In this document: one piece after another, positions 26,139 to 35,600 of the stretch | Position numbering within the stretch: the first letter of the stretch is position 1 | Layout: every line of letters starts with the position of its first letter | Source of the DNA: Bacteroidota bacterium | Lineage (GTDB): Bacteria > Bacteroidota > Ignavibacteria > UBA10030 > UBA8401 | Reading direction: 5' to 3' | Assembly: GCA_008933835.1 (NCBI GenBank) | Contig: WBUG01000006.1 | Location: 21,690-85,689, forward strand | Length of the DNA stretch: 64,000 bases | Program-made: the position numbers and the translations under genes | The notes under the pieces: model-generated | What the model was told of the DNA's origin: nothing | Databases searched by the model: none | Seen by the model: the letters and a program-made list of their open reading frames with translations, nothing else

Positions 26139-27602
26139 TCAAGCCGTCCCGCCCGAACGGGCGCGGGAGACGACCGTGCCGTCCGGACGGACGAGCGTGA
26201 TCTCGAGCGGCATCTGTCCCATCGCGTGCGTCGCGCAGCTGAGACAGGGATCGTAGGCGCGGATGGCGACCTCGACGGCGTTCAGCATCGGTTCGGTGAC
26301 CTCGGTGCGGCCCGTGAGCATCCGCTTCGCGACGACATTGACCGCGCGGTTCATCGGCTCGTTGTTGTGCGTCGTGGAGACGATGAGGTTGGCCATCGCG
26401 ATCTGGTCGTCGTCATTGATGCGGTAATGGTGGAAAAGGGTCCCTCTCGGCGCTTCGATGACGCCGATACCTTCATGCCGCTTCTCGCCCCGCCGTACCA
26501 GTTCCTCGCCCTGCAGGTCGGGATCGTTCAGCAAGACCCGTATGACCTCGGCGGCGTGGAGGAGCTCGATGAGACGGGCATAGTGCGTATGCAGACAGCG
26601 GTTGTTCGGCTTACCGCCGCTCACCTCCCGGAACCGCTCGAACTCCTTCTGCGCCAGCGGGGTGGGGATGAAGGAACAGGTGTTGAGCCGGGCGAGCGGT
26701 CCGACGCGGTACCAGCCCGCCTGTTCCCCGAGTTCGGCGATGTACGGGAACTTCATGTAACTCCAGGAACGGACCTCCTCGTGGATGACGTTGAAGTACT
26801 CCTGATAGTCGATGTCGTGAAGGATGACCTTCCCCTCGCTGTCCACCGCCCGCAGGACGCCGTGGTACAGGTCCATGGCGCCGTCCTTCCGCACCAGGGA
26901 AAGATGGTTGGACGGGAACTCCGAGAACCCGTCGATGAACTCGCGGTTCTTGCGGTGATAGTCCTTGAAGAAATCGACCGCCTCCTCCGCCCAGAGCACC
27001 ATGGCGTCCGGGTTCATCGGCGCTTCGCCTTTCAGGAACTCGTCGCGCTCCGCGGCGCTGACGTTCTTGTTCACCCCTCCCGGAATGGCGCCGGTCCCAT
27101 GGATCTTCTTGCCGGCGGTGATGCGGATGAGCTCCTGTCCGAACTTCCGCATCATCACCCCCTGCACCGCCAGTCCCTTATTGAGTCGTGCCACGCCGAC
27201 GATGTTGCGGATCTTCGGATCGGCGTCCACGCCGAAGAGGAGGTCCGGAGACGCCAGGTGGAAGAAATGGAGGGCGTGGGACTGGAAGATCTGCGCATAG
27301 TGCATGAGGCGGCGCACCTTCTCAGCGGTCGGAGAGAGTCCGGTGCCGGTACCGGCGCCGACGATGACATCCAGCGCCTTCGCCGCCGCCAGATGATGGC
27401 TGACGGGGCAGATGCCGCAGAGCCGCTGGACGAGCACGGGCGCCTCCCAGTACGGACGTCCCTGCACGAAGCGTTCGAAACCGCGGAACTCGACGATGTG
27501 CAGCCGGGAACGGACGACATTCCCCTGGTCATCGAGATGGATGGTCACCTTCCCGTGCCCTTCGACGCGGGTGACCGGTTCGATGGTGATCTTCTGCGAC
27601 AT
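26139..27602 (-). CDS. hoxH: [NiFe] hydrogenase large subunit (Hox-type, first copy)
   Basis: This 487-residue protein starts MSQKITIEPVTRVEGHGKVT; a longer start 21 bp upstream is less likely. The Ni-Fe site cysteines are in the L1 motif RLCGICPVSHHLAA and the L2 motif DPCLSCATHAMGQ. About 25 residues follow the L2 His and would be removed by the protease. The length and motifs fit group 3 bidirectional enzymes. With the HoxY, HoxU and HoxEF genes directly upstream it would form a cytoplasmic NAD(P)-coupled enzyme. No Tat signal or membrane anchor is seen. Confidence 0.94.
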   Translation of the reverse strand: MSQKITIEPVTRVEGHGKVTIHLDDQGNVVRSRLHIVEFRGFERFVQGRPYWEAPVLVQRLCGICPVSHHLAAAKALDVIVGAGTGTGLSPTAEKVRRLMHYAQIFQSHALHFFHLASPDLLFGVDADPKIRNIVGVARLNKGLAVQGVMMRKFGQELIRITAGKKIHGTGAIPGGVNKNVSAAERDEFLKGEAPMNPDAMVLWAEEAVDFFKDYHRKNREFIDGFSEFPSNHLSLVRKDGAMDLYHGVLRAVDSEGKVILHDIDYQEYFNVIHEEVRSWSYMKFPYIAELGEQAGWYRVGPLARLNTCSFIPTPLAQKEFERFREVSGGKPNNRCLHTHYARLIELLHAAEVIRVLLNDPDLQGEELVRRGEKRHEGIGVIEAPRGTLFHHYRINDDDQIAMANLIVSTTHNNEPMNRAVNVVAKRMLTGRTEVTEPMLNAVEVAIRAYDPCLSCATHAMGQMPLEITLVRPDGTVVSRARSGGTA

Positions 27603-27619
27603 AGGACCTCCGGAACGGT

Positions 27620-28177
27620 TCAATCGTACTTCACGGTCTCATAGGGAAGGTGCAGTTCTCCTCCCGTGATGAGGGCCGCCAGCGTGTCATAGATGAGGTC
27701 CGCCCTCGGCGGACAGCCGGGAAGGAAATGGTCGACCTTGACGATCTCATGGCAGGGATAGACGCGGTCGAGCAGCATCGGCAGTTCCGGGTCGTTCGGC
27801 AGCACCATCTCCGGATTGTGCCCCTTCACCGACGGACCGTTGAGGTACGCCTCCTCGATGCACTCGCGGACGGGGATACCGTTCCGCATGGCGGGGACCC
27901 CTCCCATGATGGCGCACTCCCCCAGCGAGACGAGGACGCGGCAGTGACGGCGGAACTCGCGGAGCACCTGCACGTTCTCGCTGTTGCAGCAGCTCCCTTC
28001 GATGATGCCGATGTCGCAGTACTCCGTGAAGTGCTTGATGTCGGTGATGGGCGAACGGTGGAATTCGACGAGGTCGATGAGGGAGAGGATGCGTTCATCG
28101 ATGTCGAGGATGGACATGTGGCAGCCGAAACAGCCGGCGAGCGACGCGGTGGCGACCACGGTCTTCTTCTTCTCCAT
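27620..28177 (-). CDS. hoxY: [NiFe] hydrogenase small subunit (HoxY-type, first copy)
   Basis: This 185-residue protein starts MEKKKTVVATASLAGCFGCHMS. The proximal 4Fe-4S ligands are in GCFGCH, EGSCC, LGECA and PGCPP. The short form without the C-terminal cluster domain and without a Tat signal is typical of HoxY in group 3d enzymes. The start is supported by GGAGGGAGC just before ATG. It pairs with the large subunit gene 17 bp downstream. Confidence 0.93.
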   Translation of the reverse strand: MEKKKTVVATASLAGCFGCHMSILDIDERILSLIDLVEFHRSPITDIKHFTEYCDIGIIEGSCCNSENVQVLREFRRHCRVLVSLGECAIMGGVPAMRNGIPVRECIEEAYLNGPSVKGHNPEMVLPNDPELPMLLDRVYPCHEIVKVDHFLPGCPPRADLIYDTLAALITGGELHLPYETVKYD

Positions 28178-28190
28178 GCTCCCTCCTGTT

Positions 28191-28898
28191 CTATCGAGTG
28201 TCGGTCCCATCGGGAGCTCCGATGGCGACCTTTTCGTACTTCCGTTCGGCGATGGGGATGCGGTACCCTCCCTCCTTCCGGAGCAGCGCTCCGGTCGGGC
28301 AGATGTCGGCCGCCTGGCCGGCGATCTCATCGGTCATCAGGTCCGCCATCTCGTGGTCGATGCTGATCTCGATCTTGTGACCGCGGCGGCGGAAGGCGAA
28401 GAAGCTGCGCCCCTTTGCGTCCTTCACCGTCCGGATGCACCGTTTGCAGAGGATGCACCGGTTGTGGTCCTTCACGAGACGCGGATTGGCCGCATCGATG
28501 GTGCGGTGCGGGAACTGGAAGGGGAACCGCGGAACCATGATCTGGTACCGGTACGCCAGCGCCTGCAGGTCGCAGTTGCCGCTCTTCTCGCAGACCGGAC
28601 AGAGGTGGTTCCCTTCGACGAACATCACCTCCAGGATGGCGCGGCGGAGGTCCTCGAGTTCCGGCGACGAGGTCCGCACCTCCATGCCGTCGGAGGCCGG
28701 GGTGGTGCACGCGGCCATGAACCGGCCGTTGACCGAGACGGTGCACATGCGGCAGGCGCCGCGCGGTTTCACGCCGGGGATGTTGCAGAGCGTGGGGATG
28801 AAGATGCCGCTCTCCCGGGCGACGTCGATGATGTACGTTCCGGCGGCCGCGAGGTACTCCTTGCCGTCGATGGTGAACTTCACGATGGGCGGGTTCAT
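28191..28898 (-). CDS. hoxU: Hydrogenase diaphorase iron-sulfur subunit (HoxU-type, first copy)
   Basis: This 235-residue protein resembles the N-terminus of NuoG. A 2Fe-2S ferredoxin domain has cysteines in PTLCNIPG, RGACRMC and AACTTP. A His-Cys3 cluster follows in HLCPVCEKSGNC, then CILCKRCIR. The second 4Fe-4S motif is reduced to ICPTG near the end, so one cluster may be incomplete compared with the second HoxU copy. It relays electrons from HoxY to the flavin subunit. The start overlaps the HoxEF stop (ATGA). Confidence 0.9.
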   Translation of the reverse strand: MNPPIVKFTIDGKEYLAAAGTYIIDVARESGIFIPTLCNIPGVKPRGACRMCTVSVNGRFMAACTTPASDGMEVRTSSPELEDLRRAILEVMFVEGNHLCPVCEKSGNCDLQALAYRYQIMVPRFPFQFPHRTIDAANPRLVKDHNRCILCKRCIRTVKDAKGRSFFAFRRRGHKIEISIDHEMADLMTDEIAGQAADICPTGALLRKEGGYRIPIAERKYEKVAIGAPDGTDTR

Positions 28899-30781
28899 GC
28901 GGCACCTCCTCCGTCTGCCATGAGCGTGGGCACGCGGCCCACCGCGTCGCACGAGGCACGGACGGCCGCCAGCATGTCGAAACTGCTGTCGTAGTCCTTC
29001 CCGTGCTGGATCTTGCGGTCGTACAAGGGGCGGAAATTGCGGATGCTCGAGACGACCGGATTCGCGGCGGTGAGTCCCAGTCCGCACCGGCTCGCCTTCA
29101 GCACCTTCGACCAATCGAGCATCTCGTCGATGTCCCGCGGCACGCCCCGGGCGTCGAGCACCTTGAGCAGCTTCTGGCGGAGCAGGACCGGCACGTTGCG
29201 GCAGGTGGAGCACGAGCCGCACGATTCCGCGATGAAGAAATCGAGGAAGTTGAGCACGACGTCCTTCAACAGGTCACGCTCCCGGCCGAAGACGATGATG
29301 GAACCGCCCGTGGAGAGGTCGGTATAGCTGAGGGTGCGGCCGAACTCGTTGGGTCCGATGAGCGTTCCCGAGGGTCCGCCGACCTGCACAGCCTGGACAT
29401 CGGCCGCGCCGACCATCTCGAGCACGTCGTTCACCGAGAAGCCCCATTCGATCTCGTACACGCCGGGATACTTGCAGTCACCGGAGATGCTGAGCACCTT
29501 CGTTCCGCTGGACTCCTTCGTGCCCATGGAGCGGTACCACGTCGCGCCGTTGTTGACGATCTTGACGATGGAGCAGAGGGTCTCGACGTTGTTCACGATG
29601 GTCGGGCGGCCGTGGTATCCGCTCTCCACCGGGAACGGCGGCCGGTCCCTCGGTTCCCCCCGCTTCCCTTCGGCGGATTCGATGAGGGCGGATTCTTCGC
29701 CGCAGACGTACGCACCGGCGCCGAACTGGATGCGGATGTCGAACTCGAACCCTTCCTTTCCGCAGATGTTCGTGCCGAGGTAGTTCTTCTTCCGCCCACC
29801 CTCGATGACCTTTTCGAGGTGTTCACGGAGGTACATGTACTCGTACCGAACGTAGAGGATCCCCTGCGTCGCTCCGACGGCGTACCCGGCGACGGCCATC
29901 CCCTCCATCAGCATCTTCGGATATTCGGTGAGGATGACGCGGTCCTTGAACGTTCCCGGCTCCCCCTCGTCCGCGTTGCAGAAGATGTACTTCTGTTCCG
30001 AGCGGGCGTTCCGGCAGATCTCCCACTTCATCCCGGTCGGGAACCCGGCGCCACCGCGTCCGCGGATGTTCGAGAGCTTCACCTCCGCGATGACCTCCTC
30101 CGGCCGCATCTTCACGACCTTCTTGAGGGCGTCGCCGGGCCGGTACCCGTCCGCCAGGATGGGCCCCTTCTTCCGGATGTTGTTTCGCACCATGGAGCGG
30201 ATCTCCGGAAGCGCGTTCGCGCCGTCCCCCAGCCCCTCGACCATCGCCTCGTCCAGCCGTTTCCCCGACTTCAGGTCGCGGACGATCTCCTTCACGCGGA
30301 ACGGCGTCAGCTGGGTGAAGACCCGGCCGTTGATGAGCGCGGCGGGCTCCTGATCGCTCATGCCGATGCAGGAGGTCGAGAAGAGTCCGATGAGCCCGTC
30401 CGCCGACACGTCGCCGAAGCGGCACCCCGCCTCCCGTTCGAAGGTGCGTGCGACCTCCTCGCGTCCCATCATGTTGGCGATGACGCTGTCGTTCAGATAG
30501 ACGGTGTACCGGCCGGACGGACGGGTGGCGAAGAAGTGGTAGAACGAGAGGGTCTGCTCGATGTCGACGGCGGAGATGGTGAGGTCGCGGGCGATGAACG
30601 AGACGACGGGGCGCGGGATGTAACCGAACTCCGCCTGGGTGTCGATGAGGATGTCCATCAGACGGGACGGATCGCGTCCGTACCGTTCGATGATCCCGCT
30701 GACCGACTTGATCATCGTGTCCTGGAACGCGATCTCACCGAACTCGAGATCGCCGGGACTTTCGGGGAATGTGCTCTTCAT
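28895..30781 (-). CDS. hoxF: HoxE-HoxF fusion, hydrogenase diaphorase flavoprotein
   Basis: The protein has 628 residues. Residues ~20-165 form a NuoE/HoxE-like domain. Residues ~205-590 form a NuoF-like domain with the FMN/NAD site GRGGAGFPTGMKW and NADEGEPGTFKD. The N3-type 4Fe-4S ligands are in ESCGSCSTCR and SRCGLG. In the HoxE-like part the usual C-x4-C is replaced by Tyr95...Val100 and only Cys138 of the second pair remains, Ser141 replacing the last ligand. This domain is therefore not expected to bind its 2Fe-2S cluster. It lies 75 bp after hydA and overlaps hoxU. Confidence 0.92.
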   Translation of the reverse strand: MKSTFPESPGDLEFGEIAFQDTMIKSVSGIIERYGRDPSRLMDILIDTQAEFGYIPRPVVSFIARDLTISAVDIEQTLSFYHFFATRPSGRYTVYLNDSVIANMMGREEVARTFEREAGCRFGDVSADGLIGLFSTSCIGMSDQEPAALINGRVFTQLTPFRVKEIVRDLKSGKRLDEAMVEGLGDGANALPEIRSMVRNNIRKKGPILADGYRPGDALKKVVKMRPEEVIAEVKLSNIRGRGGAGFPTGMKWEICRNARSEQKYIFCNADEGEPGTFKDRVILTEYPKMLMEGMAVAGYAVGATQGILYVRYEYMYLREHLEKVIEGGRKKNYLGTNICGKEGFEFDIRIQFGAGAYVCGEESALIESAEGKRGEPRDRPPFPVESGYHGRPTIVNNVETLCSIVKIVNNGATWYRSMGTKESSGTKVLSISGDCKYPGVYEIEWGFSVNDVLEMVGAADVQAVQVGGPSGTLIGPNEFGRTLSYTDLSTGGSIIVFGRERDLLKDVVLNFLDFFIAESCGSCSTCRNVPVLLRQKLLKVLDARGVPRDIDEMLDWSKVLKASRCGLGLTAANPVVSSIRNFRPLYDRKIQHGKDYDSSFDMLAAVRASCDAVGRVPTLMADGGGAA

Positions 30782-30856
30782 AGTCCGTCCTTTCTTGCGA
30801 AACGTACGACGATGCCGGCACGGGGCCGCCGCGTCCTCCAGCGGCCCGGTCCGCCG

Positions 30857-32686
30857 TCAACCGGCGGGGCGGACCGATGCCGCGTGCTGCTGACCGTTGC
30901 TTCCCGCCGTCCACGGACGGAGTCCGCGGCGTTCATAGGAGGTGTGCAACAGATGATGCGACATGTCGCCGAGCGGTTCCTTCAGGAACTCCTTGTAGAG
31001 AGCGGTGATGTGCGGGTTCTCGTGCGATTTGCGCACCGGTTTCCCCGCATCCTCACGGTAGAGGGACTCCGCCCGCTGACGCCGGACGGCCCACGTGGTG
31101 GGGATCGGCTGTCCGCCGCCGCCGAGGCAGCCGCCGGGGCAGGTCATGATCTCGATGAAGGCGTACGGCGATTCGCCCCGTTCGATCTGGTCCAGCAGCG
31201 TCCGGGCGTTCTTCAGCGTATGGGCGACCGCGACCTTCACCACGGTCCCGTTCATGTCCACCGACGCCTCCTTGAGCCCTTCCATCCCCCGGACCGCGGT
31301 GAACTCGACGTTCGTCAGCGGGGTCCCGGTGACCACCTCGTACGCGGTGCGGAGCGCCGCCTCCATCACGCCGCCGGTGGCGCCGAAGATGACCGCGGCG
31401 CCGGTCGATTCCCCGAGCGGATGGTCGAACTCTTCGGACGGGAGCGACGAGAACCGGACGCCCGTTTCCCGGAACATCCGCGCCAGCTCCCGTGTGGTGA
31501 GCACATAGTCGACGTCGTAGAACGCGTCGGTCTCGGACCACGCCCGTTTGTCCTTCCAGTACTCGAACGCGCTCATCATCTCCGGCCGCCGGGCCTCGAA
31601 CTTCTTCGCGGTGCACGGCATGACCGACACGACGACGATGTTCCGCGGATCGATGCCGGTCTTGGAGGCGTAGTACGTCTTCGCGACCGCGCCGAACATC
31701 TGCTGCGGCGATTTGCAGGTGGAGAGGTGCGCGAGGGAGGAGGGATAGAAATGTTCGGCGAACTTGATCCACCCCGGCGAGCAGGAGGTGATCATCGGCA
31801 GCGTCCCGTTGGTCCGCAGGCGCCGGATGAGTTCGTGTCCCTCCTCCAGGATGGTGAGGTCGGCGGCGAACTGCGTATCGAAGACCTTCCGGAACCCGAG
31901 GCGGCGCAGGGCGGCCACCATCTGGCCGGTCACGAGGCTGCCCGGTTCGAGACCCATCGCCTCGCCGATTCCGACGCGGATGGCGGGAGCGGTCTGGACG
32001 ATGACGACCTTGTCCGGGTTCGACAGTTCCTCGAACACCTCGTCGGTCTCGTCCCGTTCCACGATGGCACCGGTGGGACAGACGAGGGCGCACTGACCGC
32101 AGTACGTGCAGGCCACGTTCCCGAGCCCCTTCTCCATGTAGGTGGAGATCTTCGTGCGGATGCCGCGGCCCGACAGACCGATGGCCGAAACGGTCTGAAC
32201 GTTCTGACAGACCGCGATGCACCGTCCGCAGAGGATGCATTTGTTCGGATCGCGGTGCACGGAGGGGGAGGTCGTGTCCAGCTTCTCGGCCTTCTTCGTC
32301 CGGACGAACCGGCTTCCCCGCACCCCGAGATCGGCGGCGAGCGTCTGGAGTTCGCAGTTCTGGTTCCGCAGACAGGCGAGACAGTCGCTCGGATGGTTCG
32401 CCAGAAGGAGTTCCACGCTCGTCTTCCGCGCGTCGCGGATGCGGGGGGAGTTGGTGACGATCTCCATCCCTTCATGGACGCAGGCGGTGCAGGAACGCAG
32501 GAGTGACTTCGCCCCCTTCACTTCGACGACGCAGACGGCGCAGGAGGCGTTCTTGGCCACATCCTCGCAATAACAGAGGGTGGGCACCTTGAATCCCGCG
32601 CGGGTGCACGCATCGAGGATGGTCGCATTCCGGGGGGCGGGGTATTCGCTGCCGTTGATCTTGACGGTGACCATGGTGGTGTCCAT
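30857..32686 (-). CDS. hydA: [FeFe] hydrogenase catalytic subunit, trimeric bifurcating type
   Basis: This 609-residue protein has a 2Fe-2S domain (C38, C49, C52, C66), a His-Cys3 cluster (H98, C102, C105, C111) and two 4Fe-4S clusters (C150-C160, C193-C203). The H-cluster domain follows, with L1 TSCSPGW (300-306), L2 MPCTAKKFE (356-364) and L3 MTCPGGCLGGGGQP (514-527). A small-subunit-like tail ALYKEFLKEPLGDMSHHLLH ends it. The order matches HndD/HydA of NAD(P)-linked, often electron-bifurcating enzymes. L1 has Ser303 where the proton-transferring second Cys of TSCCPGW usually sits. No HydE/F/G maturases are in this window, so they must be encoded elsewhere if the enzyme is active. Confidence 0.94.
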   Translation of the reverse strand: MDTTMVTVKINGSEYPAPRNATILDACTRAGFKVPTLCYCEDVAKNASCAVCVVEVKGAKSLLRSCTACVHEGMEIVTNSPRIRDARKTSVELLLANHPSDCLACLRNQNCELQTLAADLGVRGSRFVRTKKAEKLDTTSPSVHRDPNKCILCGRCIAVCQNVQTVSAIGLSGRGIRTKISTYMEKGLGNVACTYCGQCALVCPTGAIVERDETDEVFEELSNPDKVVIVQTAPAIRVGIGEAMGLEPGSLVTGQMVAALRRLGFRKVFDTQFAADLTILEEGHELIRRLRTNGTLPMITSCSPGWIKFAEHFYPSSLAHLSTCKSPQQMFGAVAKTYYASKTGIDPRNIVVVSVMPCTAKKFEARRPEMMSAFEYWKDKRAWSETDAFYDVDYVLTTRELARMFRETGVRFSSLPSEEFDHPLGESTGAAVIFGATGGVMEAALRTAYEVVTGTPLTNVEFTAVRGMEGLKEASVDMNGTVVKVAVAHTLKNARTLLDQIERGESPYAFIEIMTCPGGCLGGGGQPIPTTWAVRRQRAESLYREDAGKPVRKSHENPHITALYKEFLKEPLGDMSHHLLHTSYERRGLRPWTAGSNGQQHAASVRPAG

Positions 32687-32696
32687 TGTTCCCTCG

Positions 32697-35600
32697 TTAT
32701 TGGTCGTTGTACTCGTGGCACTTCACGTCGCACCGCAGGCAGCGGGTGGCTTCGAGCAGCGCCTCTTCGCCGGTATAGCCCGTGAGCACCTCCTGGAAGC
32801 TCGAGAGACGCTCCTTCACCGGGATCTTCTTCGGATCGATCTTCCGGGTCTCCTCCGGTTCGAGTTCGACCTCGTCCTTGTACGTGAACTCGCGGAAGAG
32901 CTTCTGGAACCGCCGTTCCTTCATCAGGTCCAGATCGATGGTCTCCGCGGTGCGCCGGGCGAGGCCCATCGCCTCGGAGACGGTCGCCGGACCGGTGACG
33001 GCGTCGCCGCCGGCGTACACCCGCGGCAGGTTCGTGCGGCCGCTCGGCTGCTGCACTTTGATGGCCCCGTTCTTCCGGAGCTCGATGCCGGCGTCCCGCG
33101 CCGCCTCGAACTCCACCTTCTCGCCGATGGCGAGGACCACGTTGGTGCATTCGATGATCTCCTTCTCGCCCGTGTCCACCGGTCTCTTCCGTCCGTACGC
33201 GTCGAACCCGTCGAACGTCATGCGGGCGACCTCCAGCCCGGCGACCCGGCCGTTCGCGTCGCCGATGATGCGGGCGGGGGCGGACATGAAGCGGAACCGG
33301 ATCCCCTCGTCCATCGCGTCGCTCACCTCGTGCTCGTTGGCGGGCATCTCGTCGCGGTCGCGCCGGTAGACGAGCGTGACGTCGCAACCGAGACGCCGGC
33401 AGGAGCGGGCCGCGTCGATGGCGACGTTGCCGGCGCCGACGACCGCCACCTTCTTCCCGATGCGGAGCCGCCGGCCGATGGCGAGGCTCTCGAGGAACTC
33501 GTACCCCTGGTGCACGCCGTCGAGTCCCCCTCCGTCGATGCTGAGCGCGATGTCCTTCTCCGCCCCGACGGCGATGAAGACCGCGTCGTTCTGCTTCTGC
33601 AGCGTCCGGAACGCGATATCCTTCCCCACCCTCGTGTTGAACACGAACCGTACTCCGAGCTTCTTGAAGAGTTCGAGCTCCTTGTTCACGACATCCTTCG
33701 GCAGGCGGTAGGCGGGAATGCCGTACTGCAGGATGCCCCCCGCCCGCGCGTGGCCGTCGTACACGGTGACGGCGTGACCGAGCCGGACAAGGTAGTAGGC
33801 CGCCGTGAGACCCGCCGGACCGGCCCCGATGACGGCGACCTTCTTCCCGGTCGGCGAGAGCTTCTCGCGGATGAGCCGCTGGTAGATCTCGCGCTCCTTC
33901 CCCATCTTGTACATCGTGTCGGCCAGGTACCGGTGGATCTCTCCCTGGTTCACCGGGTCGTCCACCTGGTCGCGCCGGCAGCGCATCTGACAGTGGAAGT
34001 AGCAGATGCGTCCCACCGTGCCGGGCAGCGGATTGTCGCGCAGCGTCAGTTCGAACGCCTCCTCGATGCGCCCCTCCTTCAGCAGCTGCAGGTACCCCGG
34101 AATGTTCATGTGGAGCGGACAGCTGTTCTCGCAGAGGGCCATGAAGAGGTTCTCGCACACGCCCGCCCTGCACCGCTTCTCGATGATATGCTTCTCGTAC
34201 TCGTCCCGGAAGTACCGCAGCGTGCTCAGGACCGGGTTCGCGCTCGTCTGCCCGAGACCGCAGAGGGACGAGTCACGGATGACGTACGACAGACGCTCGA
34301 GCGTGTCGAGGTCGTCCATGCTCCCCTCGCCGCGGGTGATGCGGTTGAGGATGGCGAGCGACTGCGCAAGCCCTTCGCGGCACGGCGTGCATTTCCCGCA
34401 CGACTCGCCGGCGGTGACCTCGACGAAGTAGCGGGCGACATCGACCATGCAGTTGTCCTGGTCCATCACCACCATGCCGCCCGAACCCATGATGGCGCCG
34501 AGCTTCCCGAGCGATTCGTAATCGACCGGCGTGTTGAAATGTTCGACGGGGATGCATCCGCCGGACGGACCGCCGGTCTGCACCGCGCGGATCTTCTTCT
34601 TCGTTCCGGTCCCCTCCCCCATCTGGTAGATGATGGTCTCGAGCGTGGTGCCGAGCGGGAGTTCGACCAGTCCGGTGTTCTTGACCTTGCCGACGAGGGA
34701 GAAGACCTTGGTGCCGGTGCTGGCCGGCGTACCGAACCGGGCGAACGCGTCGCCGCCGATGGCGACGATGACCGGAACATTGAACCAGGTCTCCACATTG
34801 TTGATGTTGGTCGGCTTGCCCCACAGCCCCTTCTGGGCCGGATACGGAGGACGCGGTACCGGCCGGCCGGCCCGGCCTTCGATGGAGGCGATGAGCGCGG
34901 TCTCCTCGCCGCAAACGAACGCTCCGGCCCCTTCGACGTACGAGAGAGAGATCGAGAACGGGGAACCAAAGATGCGTTCTCCCACGAGGCCGTGATGACG
35001 TGCCTGCGCGACGGCGTTGCGGAACCGTTCGACCGCCAGCGGATACTCCGCCCGCACGTACATGACCCCTTCCGCCGCCCCCATCACGTACGCCCCGATG
35101 AGCATCCCTTCGATGAGCGCGTGCGGATCGCTCTCGATCTCGTTGCGGTTCATGTACGCGCCGGGATCCCCCTCGTCCGCATTGCAGATGATGTACTTCG
35201 TGTCGACCTCGACCTTCTTCATCATCTCCCACTTGACCGCCGTGGGGAATCCGGCCCCGCCGCGTCCGCGCAGTTTCGCCTTCTTCACCTCCTCCAGCAC
35301 CTCGTCGCGCGACATCGCCGTGAGCGCCTTCAGCAGTGCGCGGTATCCGCCCACCGCCGCGTACTCTTCGATGTCCTCGGGATTGATGAGCCCCGCCTCC
35401 CGCAGCACGATCTTCTTCTGTCCCTTGAAGAAGGGGAGTTCGTTCCACAGCGGCACGCCCGGAAGTCCCGTGCCGAACTCGACGGCGCCGGTGAAGAAGT
35501 CCCACCGCTCGATCTTGCAGAGCGCCTTCTTCAGCGGCATCAGACCTTTGGAGAGACTGTCGACGATGTTCACGGCGTCCTTCGGCGTCACGCGGTGCAG

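Noticed and set aside
32518..34173. Long minus-strand frame of 551 codons overlapping the hydB gene in another frame
   Set aside because: Arg/Gly-rich out-of-frame shadow of a high-GC gene with clear motifs in the true frame.
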